A stretch of DNA of 64,000 bases from Sutcliffiella horikoshii (GCF_008180725.1 NZ_VTEV01000005.1:403637-467636); one strand, 5' to 3'; positions 15,096 through 23,334 are shown, counted from the stretch's first letter. Numbers and translations: made by a program. Notes: generated by a model from the sequence alone, not told the origin.

Positions 15096-15430
15096 GCTTT
15101 TTAGAAAAAATCATCGGAAGCTTAAACGACAAAAAGGAATGGAGAGAAATGGAGGCGCGCGCGAAGGCACTACCTGCTGTGTACCGCAATGCTTACTACG
15201 CGATCCAGAAGTATATGTGGACTGCTGGAGGTCCGACTGACTGGAGAGAATGCAGTCGTATATTCGGTGGCATTTTAGAACTTTTCGAACAAGGTGCAGC
15301 AGAAGGGAAAAAAGTAACAGACCTCACCGGAGAAGACGTGGCATCTTTTTGCGATGAGCTAGTGAAAGATACGGAAACTTATAAAGACAAATATCGAAAG
15401 AAATTGAACGATACGGTGAACGGAGGGTAA
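15092..15430 (+). CDS. DUF1048 family protein
   Basis: 112 residues, helical and soluble. The features are the [21 protein letters not shown] start, the conserved [11 protein letters not shown] turn and [23 protein letters not shown]1048 proteins are paired with PadR regulators across Bacilli; their function is unknown. ATG 15092 overlaps the PadR stop. A dispersed repeat begins seven bases after its stop. Confidence 0.85.
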   Translation: MSFLEKIIGSLNDKKEWREMEARAKALPAVYRNAYYAIQKYMWTAGGPTDWRECSRIFGGILELFEQGAAEGKKVTDLTGEDVASFCDELVKDTETYKDKYRKKLNDTVNGG

Positions 15431-15436
15431 CGTTGG

Positions 15437-15463
15437 ATTGAGGGGACAGGAACGGTTACCCAC
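15437..15463 (+). repeat. Dispersed GGGGACAGGCAC repeat, copy 6
   Basis: TTGAGGGGACAGGAACGGTT, then ACCCA; seven bases after the DUF1048 stop and co-directional with the gene. Confidence 0.75.
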
Positions 15464-15493
15464 TGTCGACTGCCCCCTCCTCCTTCTCTTAAC

Positions 15494-15850
15494 TTAAAAC
15501 TCGAACACCTGACGTAATTCAATCTGCCCTTCCCCATATCCTTGAGGATCCGGCATCCGCATTGCCCACTCAACAGCTTCTTCTTTTGACTTCACATCAA
15601 TTAAAATAAACCCGGCAACCAGGTTGTTCGGTTCAGCAAATGGACCCTCTTCCACCATCGGCTCCCCTCCCGGCTCTGGATAAGAAATGCGCATTCCATT
15701 TGAGCTTGGATGCAGTCCTTTCGCCATGACTCGCACGCCTGCTTTGACTAGTTCCTCGTTATACCTCGTCATAGCTGCATTGAGTTCTGGATTCGGGCGA
15801 TTTCCTGTTTCCGAATTTGTTGATGCCTTTACGATTAGCATGAATAACAT
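15494..15850 (-). CDS. YciI-like / DGPF-domain protein
   Basis: 118 residues from ATG 15850 behind GAAGGGAG. The YCII fold start MLFMLIVKASTNSETG, the VMAKGLHPSS segment, EEGPFAEPNNLVAGFILIDV and EAVEWAMRMPD are characteristic. Members are small dimeric enzymes or binding proteins, sometimes encoded beside ECF sigma factors. No such partner is adjacent here. Cytosolic. Confidence 0.85.
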   Translation of the reverse strand: MLFMLIVKASTNSETGNRPNPELNAAMTRYNEELVKAGVRVMAKGLHPSSNGMRISYPEPGGEPMVEEGPFAEPNNLVAGFILIDVKSKEEAVEWAMRMPDPQGYGEGQIELRQVFEF

Positions 15851-15946
15851 AAGGATTCTCCCTTCGTTTATGTACTTCATTAATTAAATCAATCATACTA
15901 AAATAAGTTGAAAATAAGTGATGTATTGTTGGTCAGATCTTGCAAA

Positions 15947-16217
15947 TGTCCAAAGTTTTTGCGAAGTTGACCGAAGATTTCGCATTTTTGACCGAAGTTT
16001 CCGCAAAGTTGACCAAAGATTTTCAATTTTTGACCGAACCAAAAATTCAATTGACCGAACCCCTGGTACAAAGTGACCAAACCCCTTGGTATTTTGGCCG
16101 AACCTTTCGATATCCCATCAAATTTTGACCAAAGACTGGAGAAAAGTGTCCGAACCTAAATTTTCACCATAAAAACAGCCTTTTTTTTATTAAAAACAAG
16201 CATATTTCTCATCTTTC
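15947..16217 (+). repeat. Phased TGWCCGAA box array, element A copy 2
   Basis: Ten boxes (TGACCGAA and variants) start at 15947, 15968, 15989, 16010, 16031, 16052, 16074, 16095, 16126 and 16147. Spacings are 21 x5, 22, 21, 31 and 21 bp. A TTGGTCA box in the opposite orientation precedes them at 15929. The tail (16171-16217) has the same two AAAAACA blocks as the copy at 5980. The remainder of 16218-16387 shows only AT-rich sequence before uppP. Confidence 0.88.
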
Positions 16218-16387
16218 CTTCTACTTGGAGCCGCAAAAACAGGCTCCCCCACCTACGACATGTAGTTCGTAGCCAGAGATAACAAAAATGATTAAAATCT
16301 CTCAAGCTATTGAAAATTTTTCATATTTTCAAAACTAATTATTTGTAATATAGTAATTAGGTTATCGCACAAATAAAAAGGAGCTAG

Positions 16388-17227
16388 ATGATGGACTTTA
16401 TTACCATATTAAAAGCAGTCATATTAGGGATTGTCGAAGGTTTGACGGAGTTTGCTCCTGTTTCATCAACAGGGCATATGATTATTGTAGACGATATGCT
16501 CCTACAATCAAACGAGTTTCTTGGTAAGTATGTAGCCAACACATTTAAGATTGTCATACAGCTCGGGTCGATTCTGGCAGTAGTGGTAATTTTCAGGAAC
16601 AGATTCATAGAACTGCTCGGGTTAAAACATTTCCGAGGAGGAGAATCTACCTCAAAGGGTTCCAAACAACTTAAACTTACCCATGTTTTGGTGGGGCTGC
16701 TTCCTGCAGGATTCTTGGGGTTACTATTCGAGGACTATATTGACGAACACTTATTTTCACTGGAGACTGTTCTGATTGGACTTGTCATCGGAGCTGTATT
16801 GATGATTATGGCAGACCTATTCGGTCCAAAAGAGCTGAAAATGCAGAGTGTTGATCAAATGACCTATAAGCAGGCTTTTTCCATCGGACTGATTCAATGC
16901 TTATCTTTATGGCCAGGATTTTCAAGGTCGGGTTCCACCATTTCTGGCGGAGTTCTACTTGGAATGAGCCATCGTGCTGCCGCAGATTTTACATTTATTA
17001 TGGCAGTGCCCATTATGGTTGGAGCGAGCGGACTGTCCTTACTGAAAAATTGGCAGTACTTCACTATCGAAGCTTTACCATTTTTTGCTGCCGGTTTTGT
17101 TACTTCGTTTATTTTCGCTTTAATTTCCATAAAGTTCTTCTTGCAATTAATTAATAAAGTCAAGCTTGTGCCATTTGCTATTTATCGCATTGTGTTGGCA
17201 CTGGTTATTTATTTGGTTTATTTTTGA
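16388..17227 (+). CDS. uppP: Undecaprenyl-diphosphatase UppP (BacA type)
   Basis: 279 residues; two adjacent ATGs (16388, 16391) follow AAGGAG and the second has the better spacing. The active-site motifs are EGLTEFAPVSSTGHMI near residue 19 and PGFSRSGSTISGG near 176. About eight membrane helices are present. The enzyme dephosphorylates undecaprenyl pyrophosphate outside the membrane to recycle the wall lipid carrier; extra copies give bacitracin tolerance. The gene is monocistronic and its stop codon lies at the start of a dispersed repeat. Confidence 0.95.
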   Translation: MMDFITILKAVILGIVEGLTEFAPVSSTGHMIIVDDMLLQSNEFLGKYVANTFKIVIQLGSILAVVVIFRNRFIELLGLKHFRGGESTSKGSKQLKLTHVLVGLLPAGFLGLLFEDYIDEHLFSLETVLIGLVIGAVLMIMADLFGPKELKMQSVDQMTYKQAFSIGLIQCLSLWPGFSRSGSTISGGVLLGMSHRAAADFTFIMAVPIMVGASGLSLLKNWQYFTIEALPFFAAGFVTSFIFALISIKFFLQLINKVKLVPFAIYRIVLALVIYLVYF

Positions 17228-17255
17228 GTCGAGGCGCACAAGCACGTCCACCCAC
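17225..17255 (+). repeat. Dispersed GGGGACAGGCAC repeat, copy 7 (degenerate)
   Basis: TGAGTCGAGGCGCACAAGCA, then CGTCCACCCACTT, starts at the uppP stop codon. The core is mutated but the flanks GTCGAGG and ACCCACTT are kept. Confidence 0.6.
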
Positions 17256-17273
17256 TTTGAATAAAAAATACAA

Positions 17274-17323
17274 AAACCACTCTCTGACATGAAGTACCTT
17301 GTTAGAGGGTGGTTTGTTTCATT
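17274..17323 (+). terminator. Terminator after uppP
   Basis: AAACCACTCTCT and AGAGGGTGGTTT arms around a loop, followed by GTTTCATTTTG. Confidence 0.7.
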
Positions 17324-17331
17324 TTGTTACA

Positions 17332-17577
17332 TTAATAATAGGGATATGGTTGATATGGATAAGGCGGGTATGGATAGTACGGATATGGTCTTGGTGTTAA
17401 CAGCGCACCGGCTGCCAATCCTGTTACAAATGGAAGACCGAAACCAATACCACCAAAGCCAAAGCCTGGACGGCCGAATCCTAGACCCGGACGGACACCA
17501 AAGCCAGAACCGAATCCACCTAAACCAAAGCCTGGGCGACCAACGATTCTTCTTTGATCATTATAATTAAAGTTCAC
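17332..17577 (-). CDS. Gly/Pro/Tyr-rich low-complexity protein, possible coat protein
   Basis: 81 residues; GTG 17577 is chosen because AGGGAG precedes it by nine bases. After NYNDQRRIVG the middle is built of GF/GFG/RPG repeats. A short hydrophobic LPFVTGLAAGALL follows, and the end is a (Y)PYPY repeat (YPYYPYPPYPYQPYPYY). Such Gly-Tyr-Pro-rich peptides occur in Bacillus spore coats, where tyrosines can be cross-linked. That role is inference. Confidence 0.65.
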   Translation of the reverse strand: MNFNYNDQRRIVGRPGFGLGGFGSGFGVRPGLGFGRPGFGFGGIGFGLPFVTGLAAGALLTPRPYPYYPYPPYPYQPYPYY

Positions 17578-17671
17578 TAGACTACACTCCCTCAAGTTAT
17601 TCCTTACATCCTATTCAAGGGACAGGAGTCTATAAACTTGTACCTAGAAAGATGTGTGAATGCCTAGCGGT

Positions 17672-17700
17672 GGGTTGAGGGGACAGGCACGGCGACCCAC
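17672..17700 (+). repeat. Dispersed GGGGACAGGCAC repeat, copy 8 (consensus-like)
   Basis: GGGTTGAGGGGACAGGCACG, then GCGACCCAC; one of the best copies. It lies between two minus-strand small genes, in plus orientation. Confidence 0.85.
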
Positions 17701-17707
17701 CTTTTTC

Positions 17708-17857
17708 TCACAAATTCATCAAGATAATTAATTGGATCACGGAGATCAACGTTGGAAACAAAGACAGTAATTTCAACCAATTTTTCTTGGTAATATAACC
17801 GACGACTAGCATGGAGATACCCAGTATAAGAACAGTAATAATTGTTAGGAATGACAT
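17708..17857 (-). CDS. 49-residue single/double-pass membrane peptide
   Basis: ATG 17857 follows AGGAGGAGGG, an excellent ribosome site. The peptide begins MSFLTIITVLILGISMLVVG, has a basic turn (YITKKNW) and a second hydrophobic half ending IQLIILMNL. It could be a small membrane regulator or a type I toxin-like peptide. No partner is evident. Confidence 0.6.
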   Translation of the reverse strand: MSFLTIITVLILGISMLVVGYITKKNWLKLLSLFPTLISVIQLIILMNL

Positions 17858-18031
17858 AATCACCCTCCTCCTCTTTTGTGTAATTTTACACTATAAGCGT
17901 AATATTTGCCATTGGTTTATTAAAGAGAGAAGAACACTTTTCCACTATTCCTTATCCTAATATACCTTGCGAAAATGGTTGAAAAATCACGAACGCTCTT
18001 CAACCCCTATTTCAACTTACAAAATAAAATT

Positions 18032-18051
18032 TTGAACAAACGATTGTTTAA
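18032..18051. promoter_or_regulatory. Palindrome in the gap before the sigma gene
   Basis: TTGAACAAACGATTGTTTAA is nearly self-complementary and resembles the palindrome at 5879-5900. It lies about 180 bp upstream of the sigma factor gene. Otherwise 17880-18231 holds no gene that I can see. Confidence 0.35.
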
Positions 18052-18231
18052 GTATCGGTATTTCAACATATCTTAAATCACTAAAAAATACTCTGAGGTT
18101 TTATCTTTCTGCCTTCCTCATATCCCTAAAATCATCGATAATGAAACTAGTAAACTAAATTCTCCATTACCCGTATAATTCTACAATTTCAAAACGTCTT
18201 TATAGTATAAACACTTTAGGAGGGAACTCAT

Positions 18232-19158
18232 ATGGAAAAGGCAAGTACCATTAACAGAGGTTTGGTGGAAGAAGCACGAAAACTAAGATATGAATTTGAG
18301 GAATTAGTTTCTGTTTACACAACAGATTTGTGGAATTATTGTAAATATGTCACTGGTTCTTCCTGGGATGGAGAAGACCTTTTTCAAGAGACGATGATAA
18401 AGGCTTTTGGGTTACTACCAGAGCGTTGGAGTGATATTACGGACAAGAAACACTATCTTTTTAGAGTGGCAACCAATACGTGGATTGATCAGTGCAGAAA
18501 GCAAAAACGTCAAATAGGTACGTTAGATGAAGCACCTGAAACTAATGTTGATTTCTCTGACCATCTCATACTGGAAGAAATCCTAACATCTTTGGAATTG
18601 AATTTGACTCCAAAGCAAACAGCTGCATTTTTACTAATGGACATATTTCAATTTAGTGCAGAAGAAATAGCCGGAATCGTCCATAGTACGCCCGGCGGTG
18701 TCTATTCGGCTGTTCAACGTGCGAGAAGAAAAATAGCATCTATGGACTTTTCACAACCCAAGACGAACTGGGATTCACAAGTCCAAAACCACACCATTCA
18801 AGCATACTTACAAGCTTTTAATAATGGCGATTTAGAAAGTATGCTGAGTCTGTTTAGTGATCAAGCACAAAATGAAGCGTTCTTCGGTTTCCAGGAATTC
18901 TCTAAAGACGAAATGTTAAAAGGCTCCCTTAAATTTGGGTTACCCGGCCATACTGCTCAAGAATTTATTCTTTGGGGTAAAGCCGTCATTATCGTGTTAG
19001 CCAATGGCGAAATTCATGACATACAAATTCAAGAAATTGAAAACGACAAAATCGTAAGCCACAAAAGCTACTTCTTCAGAAAAGAATTTATCCTGGCAGC
19101 TGCAGAAGAGCTTGGATTAAAAGCGCAATTGGTTAAGCCACCTGTAAACTGGAATTGA
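18232..19158 (+). CDS. RNA polymerase sigma-70 family factor (ECF) with SnoaL-like C-terminal domain
   Basis: 308 residues; ATG 18232 follows AGGAGGG. Region 2 is recognisable in WNYCKYVTGSSWDGEDLFQE, and region 4 in TPKQTAAFLLMDIFQFSAEE followed by IVHSTPGGVYSAVQRARRKI. From about residue 185 an NTF2/SnoaL-type domain (IQAYLQAFNNGDLESMLSLF) is attached. In other ECFs such fused domains control sigma activity in place of a separate anti-sigma factor, and no anti-sigma gene is adjacent here. Confidence 0.88.
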   Translation: MEKASTINRGLVEEARKLRYEFEELVSVYTTDLWNYCKYVTGSSWDGEDLFQETMIKAFGLLPERWSDITDKKHYLFRVATNTWIDQCRKQKRQIGTLDEAPETNVDFSDHLILEEILTSLELNLTPKQTAAFLLMDIFQFSAEEIAGIVHSTPGGVYSAVQRARRKIASMDFSQPKTNWDSQVQNHTIQAYLQAFNNGDLESMLSLFSDQAQNEAFFGFQEFSKDEMLKGSLKFGLPGHTAQEFILWGKAVIIVLANGEIHDIQIQEIENDKIVSHKSYFFRKEFILAAAEELGLKAQLVKPPVNWN

Positions 19159-19162
19159 TTAT

Positions 19163-19226
19163 TGGGGGAGTCGAGTGAACAGGTTTGCTGACCCATTTCA
19201 GCAACCAGTTCCCCTCTCTCCCCCTT
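19163..19226. terminator. Long hairpin containing repeat copy 9, between convergent genes
   Basis: GGGGGAGTCGAGTGAACAGG and its near-complement ending CAGTTCCCCTCTCTCCCCC form a long stem. TTTGCTGA/TCAGCAA pairs near the tip. The 5' arm (19169-19197) matches the dispersed repeat (TCGAGTGAACAGGTTTGCTG, then ACCCA). It starts four bases after the sigma gene stop and probably terminates both converging transcripts. Confidence 0.7.
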
Positions 19227-19232
19227 TATACT

Positions 19233-20813
19233 TTAAGTTGGACCGCTCGAAGCAAACCCACTTTCATCAATCCTATAATCAACCCTCAAAAAAGGCACCC
19301 CAAAAATCTTCATCTTATGCTCAGCAGTAAGCCCCCCTTCACCTGTTGCTTTAATAATGAAGTACTCGGATAACGGCAGCTTGAAAATCGTCTTCCCCGC
19401 TGCTAAATAAATCCCCGGATCCCCTTCACCTTCACTTGAAAGAACAAGCGACCCATCGTTCACAGCATCAAGCTGCAAAACACCAATCATGGACGAGTAA
19501 GGAAGAGGAAGTGCTATATTCATATAGGTTCTCCCCTCGGTCTCATGCTGAGAATAAATCGCGACAAATACAGTTTGATTTTCCACCTGACGGACCCAGG
19601 CCCTAGGATTTTTTCTCCCATCAAGCTTTGAATCCACTGCCCGGATTGTAAAAGTCATCTCAGTAGGTTTACTCGAGATAGGAAGGTTTAATTGTTGCAT
19701 TTGTGTGCTCACCCATTTGTAACACCATGCCAATGGTTTAAACCATGTCGACCATTTTACAGAAGCAACTAGCTGATACCGTTCTGTTTGCTCATAGAAA
19801 TGAACGATGGTGTTGGGTAAAGCTTTTACATCCACAAAATCATTTAGATTATCTACTAATCCCGGTCGTTGTTCTCCCGCTCCTTTTAGCTTCCCTCGTA
19901 TCTGACTTACCGGAAAGTTCCAGTCAGTCTGTTTGGAAGGAGGTGGCGCCATCACCCACCCAATAACCCCTACCATTCCAAAAACAACACAATTAAAAAA
20001 GCCATGAAACATCAACATAAAATCAATGCTAACAAACCAACTTCCAAACGCGCTATTGGCCGCATAAAGCAAGGAAAAAACAATGGTGATACCAAGTGCA
20101 ACGTAGGAGAGCCTTATGAAAAGTGCCTGCAGGTTGGTCACAAAACGTGTTCGAAATGCAAGAATGATTAAGCTATAGATGGCAAAAATGTAAACCAGCA
20201 CAGAGATAAATTCTAGTAAAGGCCAAAACGTGATGCCGATGGCAACGAGCATCGGGCCAGCTAAAATACTCCCGACAATAAAAGGATACCAGTTGGAATC
20301 GTGCAAACGCCCAAAGAACCCTAACGAAATAGGAAATAAAAAGGCGGAGTAGTGAAAATGAATGGCTGTTAACCACGTGATCAGCGGACTAAAACCGGTA
20401 TCAACTCCCGCAATATATGCAAAGAACCATAGGCCCCCTACAAACAAATACATCATACCAATATCAATCGGTAGTTCTGCCCAATTAGTAAAGCCACGTT
20501 TGAAGAACCGCTTTACCCCGTATAACGCGACAAAAAAAGTAAACATCAAATAGATGAAGGCTAATATGATTTGCCCTGTGCTAGATGGGACCACTGATAA
20601 TAAAAAGACTGCTAGCATCGTCATCCACGTGAAGATAATATGCTTCCGCTTGACTTCCACTAGCAGCTGGAGCATGAGAGGAACGAAAATCAATTGTGCA
20701 GCAGTCAGCATTAATAAATAGGGTTCTGCTGTAAAGAGACTGCTTGCTAAGAAAAAGAAAATACCTGCAAGAGTAATGGGACTAAAGAGGCTGTGCTTTA
20801 AATTCGCCTTCAT
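19233..20813 (-). CDS. YndJ-family membrane protein
   Basis: 526 residues with about ten hydrophobic helices in the first 320 residues (LAGIFFFLASSLF to FGMVGVIGWVM). A soluble C-terminal half follows (DFVDVKALPNTIVHFYEQTE, FTIRAVDSKLDG). This matches the YndJ family of Bacillus by layout and by its neighbours. The start overlaps the end of the DUF4166 gene by 32 bp, and in some relatives the two are fused. Function unknown; likely at the membrane with the DUF4166 and DoxX-like partners. Confidence 0.75.
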   Translation of the reverse strand: MKANLKHSLFSPITLAGIFFFLASSLFTAEPYLLMLTAAQLIFVPLMLQLLVEVKRKHIIFTWMTMLAVFLLSVVPSSTGQIILAFIYLMFTFFVALYGVKRFFKRGFTNWAELPIDIGMMYLFVGGLWFFAYIAGVDTGFSPLITWLTAIHFHYSAFLFPISLGFFGRLHDSNWYPFIVGSILAGPMLVAIGITFWPLLEFISVLVYIFAIYSLIILAFRTRFVTNLQALFIRLSYVALGITIVFSLLYAANSAFGSWFVSIDFMLMFHGFFNCVVFGMVGVIGWVMAPPPSKQTDWNFPVSQIRGKLKGAGEQRPGLVDNLNDFVDVKALPNTIVHFYEQTERYQLVASVKWSTWFKPLAWCYKWVSTQMQQLNLPISSKPTEMTFTIRAVDSKLDGRKNPRAWVRQVENQTVFVAIYSQHETEGRTYMNIALPLPYSSMIGVLQLDAVNDGSLVLSSEGEGDPGIYLAAGKTIFKLPLSEYFIIKATGEGGLTAEHKMKIFGVPFLRVDYRIDESGFASSGPT

Positions 20814-21393
20814 AAGCCATCACCCTCCCTACCATTCGATTTCGTATCTCCACTTGAATCGTATATACTTCCCGCGCATCATGATACCCTTCCTCCACGG
20901 TTACCACACCTTCTAATAACCGGGGAATAGGAATTTCGCGTTTACCTGCCAAAAACCGTTGAGAACCAGAGCGAATCCGCATTCGTCCTTCCCGAGTAAC
21001 GCTCATTTTTAAATCCGAATAAAATAAATGCGGCTCCCCTAAATAATCCTTTACCACTTTACGCTTCGGATCGATTGTCATGTACGCGTTAAAGTTCCGA
21101 GAAATCTTTTCAAAATGAAAGGTGCGTTCCCAATATATTTCCGTTTTACCGGACGGCAGTGATCGAGAAGTATTTTTTATGGTAAACGGCACATCTTTTC
21201 CGCTTTCAGGGAAAAGAAATTGCCAACGAGCTGATAAAATTAAAAAGGGTTTCAGCCATGGTGAACCTGTCTTCACTTTTACCATCGTTCCCACTCCATA
21301 AAACGGTTTACCAATTGGTAATGCGTAACGATCCTGTAGTTTTGGGTGAAGCCGCTGAAAATCCTCCCCCAATAGTTCTTGATAGATGGTCAT
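20782..21393 (-). CDS. DUF4166 domain protein
   Basis: 203 residues from ATG 21393, which overlaps the upstream stop (ATGA) and has AGAAGGGG before it. Recognisable stretches are MTIYQELLGEDFQRLHPKLQ, FYGVGTM and WERTFHF. It is soluble with beta-rich character. DUF4166 genes sit beside or are fused to YndJ in Bacilli. No catalytic motif was identified. Confidence 0.8.
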   Translation of the reverse strand: MTIYQELLGEDFQRLHPKLQDRYALPIGKPFYGVGTMVKVKTGSPWLKPFLILSARWQFLFPESGKDVPFTIKNTSRSLPSGKTEIYWERTFHFEKISRNFNAYMTIDPKRKVVKDYLGEPHLFYSDLKMSVTREGRMRIRSGSQRFLAGKREIPIPRLLEGVVTVEEGYHDAREVYTIQVEIRNRMVGRVMAYEGEFKAQPL

Positions 21394-22307
21394 TTTGAAT
21401 CGCCCCTTCTTGTGCGCTTGCAACTGGTTGCCGTTGGTACATCCTTTGCTAGTAAAAAGCCAATGATGGAAAGAACCCAAAGACTAGCATTAAACGTAAC
21501 AGGATTAAACGGGTGTGTTGCCATTGATGGACTAGCAATTAAGGCACTGGCGGTTAATAGAGGAAAAACCAGAATCTGCAAAGCAAATAAGTGTCTTTTT
21601 TTACGATAAAAAAGCCATAGAACTGCAAATAATATTTCTAAAACCCCAATAATCCCAACAGCCTGTACCGCAGCAGCCCCTTCCATGGAGCTTAAGCTAG
21701 AAAACATGGACACTTCCTCAGGATGTTTAGCCAGCAACTTCGGGACAAGTCCTTGATAAGACCAAACAAAGAAAAACAGCATAGTAATTAGCATGGTACT
21801 AAAGAAACGCACATACTGTGTTCGCGGCGTTTCCCCCTTTTCTACCCAACGCTTCAGCACATCAAAGCTAAGCGCTGTGGCCCACCCCATAACAGGACGG
21901 AAAAAAAAATCTAACAATCTGCCAAACCATCCGTAACGCACCTCATAGTCATACTGGGTTAAAAAGGTGATCCCTTTATCAGTCGGTATGTATCGCCAGT
22001 AGCCTTTTCCTTCTGAAATGGGAGAAATCTTTTGATCCGTACCAAAATGCAATGAAGACGTTTTCGACCCATCCTTCTTATCATGCGTACCAATGCTTTT
22101 CCCCCAACCGGCAACTTTCAGCCCACCCCCAATTTTCGTTTCATATAAAAAGGACTGCGGGCTATCCTCTGATTCCTTTGGTAAATAGGTAATAGAAGAA
22201 AAACGTAAATCCCACTGCTCATGCAATTTAGGATCCTGAGTTTTCTCCCAGATGTCATCTATACTAGACTCAATTGGAATTTCTACATAAATCGGCTTCT
22301 TTTTCAT
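21390..22307 (-). CDS. SRPBCC + DoxX-like membrane protein
   Basis: 305 residues; the ATG at 22307 is preferred over 22310 by spacing from GAGGTG. The N-terminal 150 residues are a START/SRPBCC lipid-binding fold (VEIPIESSIDDIWEKTQDPKLHEQW at its beginning). The C-terminal half has four helices of the DoxX-like type (FFSTMLITMLFFFVW to LWVLSIIGFLLA). First gene of the three-gene YndJ operon; coupling to DUF4166 is by a 4-bp overlap. Together they look like a membrane-lipid-associated complex of unknown task. Confidence 0.8.
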   Translation of the reverse strand: MKKKPIYVEIPIESSIDDIWEKTQDPKLHEQWDLRFSSITYLPKESEDSPQSFLYETKIGGGLKVAGWGKSIGTHDKKDGSKTSSLHFGTDQKISPISEGKGYWRYIPTDKGITFLTQYDYEVRYGWFGRLLDFFFRPVMGWATALSFDVLKRWVEKGETPRTQYVRFFSTMLITMLFFFVWSYQGLVPKLLAKHPEEVSMFSSLSSMEGAAAVQAVGIIGVLEILFAVLWLFYRKKRHLFALQILVFPLLTASALIASPSMATHPFNPVTFNASLWVLSIIGFLLAKDVPTATSCKRTRRGDSK

Positions 22308-22345
22308 CATGTCACCTCTATTAATAAAATAACATAGGTTAACGT

Positions 22346-22610
22346 GGGAAATGGGAGAATAATAGAGTTTCAAAAAAATAAGCGCTTATCCTTTTTCAAG
22401 AGTCAGAAAGTAAAGTTAGAAACACACACAGTTACCTGCCAACACGATTTTCATCTTTCGTGGTTGCTCCATTTTGTTGCTTACATACACTTATACCTTT
22501 TCCCTGTCACCTTCGACCTTTTTTCGATCAGCTTATACATTTCCCGAGTTACCTTCTACATTTCCCAAACGTGCTTCTACCTTTCCACGCCAACGTTCTA
22601 CAATTTTACA
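22346..22610 (+). repeat. Phased TTCTACATTTCCC box array, element B copy 1
   Basis: Boxes start at 22491 (TTATACCTTTTCCC), 22512, 22533, 22554, 22575 and 22596, exactly 21 bp apart. The best units are TTCTACATTTCCCAAACGTGC-like (22554-22574). A box in the opposite orientation (GGGAAATGGGAGAA) lies at 22346-22359. The same design occurs at 53597-53752. No start codon or ribosome site fits the ORFs that cross it. Confidence 0.85.
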
Positions 22611-22659
22611 AAAAAAAGAGGTTTCTACCGCTCTGCACAAGCGAAAGAAACCTCCCTAT

Positions 22660-22688
22660 GGTCGAGGGGACAGGCACACTGACCAATT
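22660..22688 (+). repeat. Dispersed GGGGACAGGCAC repeat, copy 10
   Basis: GGTCGAGGGGACAGGCACAC, then TGACCAATTTT. It lies 3' of the minus-strand 53-residue gene, in the opposite direction to it. Confidence 0.8.
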
Positions 22689-22700
22689 TTACCTCTCACC

Positions 22701-22862
22701 TCATTTTTCTCGTTCCAAGATATGCCCGATAACTATACACAACATCATTAATCCCCCAAATAATCCATTATCAGTACTTTCCATATTTAAGAAACGCGGT
22801 CCGACTAAATAATTGAAAATGAAAATAGCAATGGCCATAAATAACAGCACTTTATATATCAT
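22701..22862 (-). CDS. 53-residue two-helix membrane peptide
   Basis: ATG 22862 follows GAGGGTGT. The sequence opens MIYKVLLFMAIAIFIFNYLV, then GPRFLNMESTDNGL, then a second helix GGLMMLCIVIGHILEREK. Good charge distribution supports a real peptide. Function unknown. Confidence 0.55.
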   Translation of the reverse strand: MIYKVLLFMAIAIFIFNYLVGPRFLNMESTDNGLFGGLMMLCIVIGHILEREK

Positions 22863-22896
22863 CCATACACCCTCTTACTTCGCTTAATAATTGTGT

Positions 22897-23088
22897 TCAG
22901 CTATTTTGAAAATAAAAGACAATCTGAAAAGCTGCAAGCAAAACTAAACTTTGAATAAACGTAACGGATATGTCTCTTTTCCAAGTGTTTTTGTGCTTAT
23001 AGCTACCAGGAAACCTTTTGAAAACAAGGAGTATAGCCCACCAAAATAAAAATCCATAAATGAAAGCATTTAAATTTTCGTACAACAA
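22897..23088 (-). CDS. Small two-helix membrane protein
   Basis: 63 residues; TTG 23088 is chosen because AGGGGG lies seven bases upstream. Helix 1 is FIYGFLFWWAILLVF, then a basic loop (KRFPGSYKHKNTWKRD), then helix 2 SVTFIQSLVLLAAFQIVFYF. It lies just upstream of the 53-residue gene on the same strand. Unrecognised. Confidence 0.5.
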   Translation of the reverse strand: MLYENLNAFIYGFLFWWAILLVFKRFPGSYKHKNTWKRDISVTFIQSLVLLAAFQIVFYFQNS

Positions 23089-23334
23089 ATTGATTTCCCC
23101 CTCTTTCACCAAGTACCTTTACTTTTTAAAAATTCTCTCCTTATAATTTAACATATATATCCATAACTACGGTTATTTTTTCAGAAATATAATATTTTTC
23201 AAACCAATCATTAAAAAACACTTTTTGGTATGTTAAAATATTCCTAATTCTTTTGTGTCATCGGTTAGATGATGCTGATTACCAGGCTAACAACCTAGGA
23301 TTTCATATTTTCTATATTTAAAGGAGCGATCCCT

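Noticed and set aside
15898-16128. Heptad-like ORFs across the second element A array
   Set aside because: Same cause; no start site and frame lost at the 22 and 31 bp steps.
15947-16217. CRISPR array
   Set aside because: The period of 21 bp with an 8-base conserved box is too short, spacers are not unique 30-mers, and no cas gene is near.
17289-17570. Plus-strand ORF opposite the Gly/Tyr-rich gene
   Set aside because: Shadow; the minus frame has a ribosome site and consistent repeats.
22460-22812. Overlapping ORFs through element B copy 1
   Set aside because: Three frames are open simultaneously because of the 21-bp repeats; none has initiation signals.
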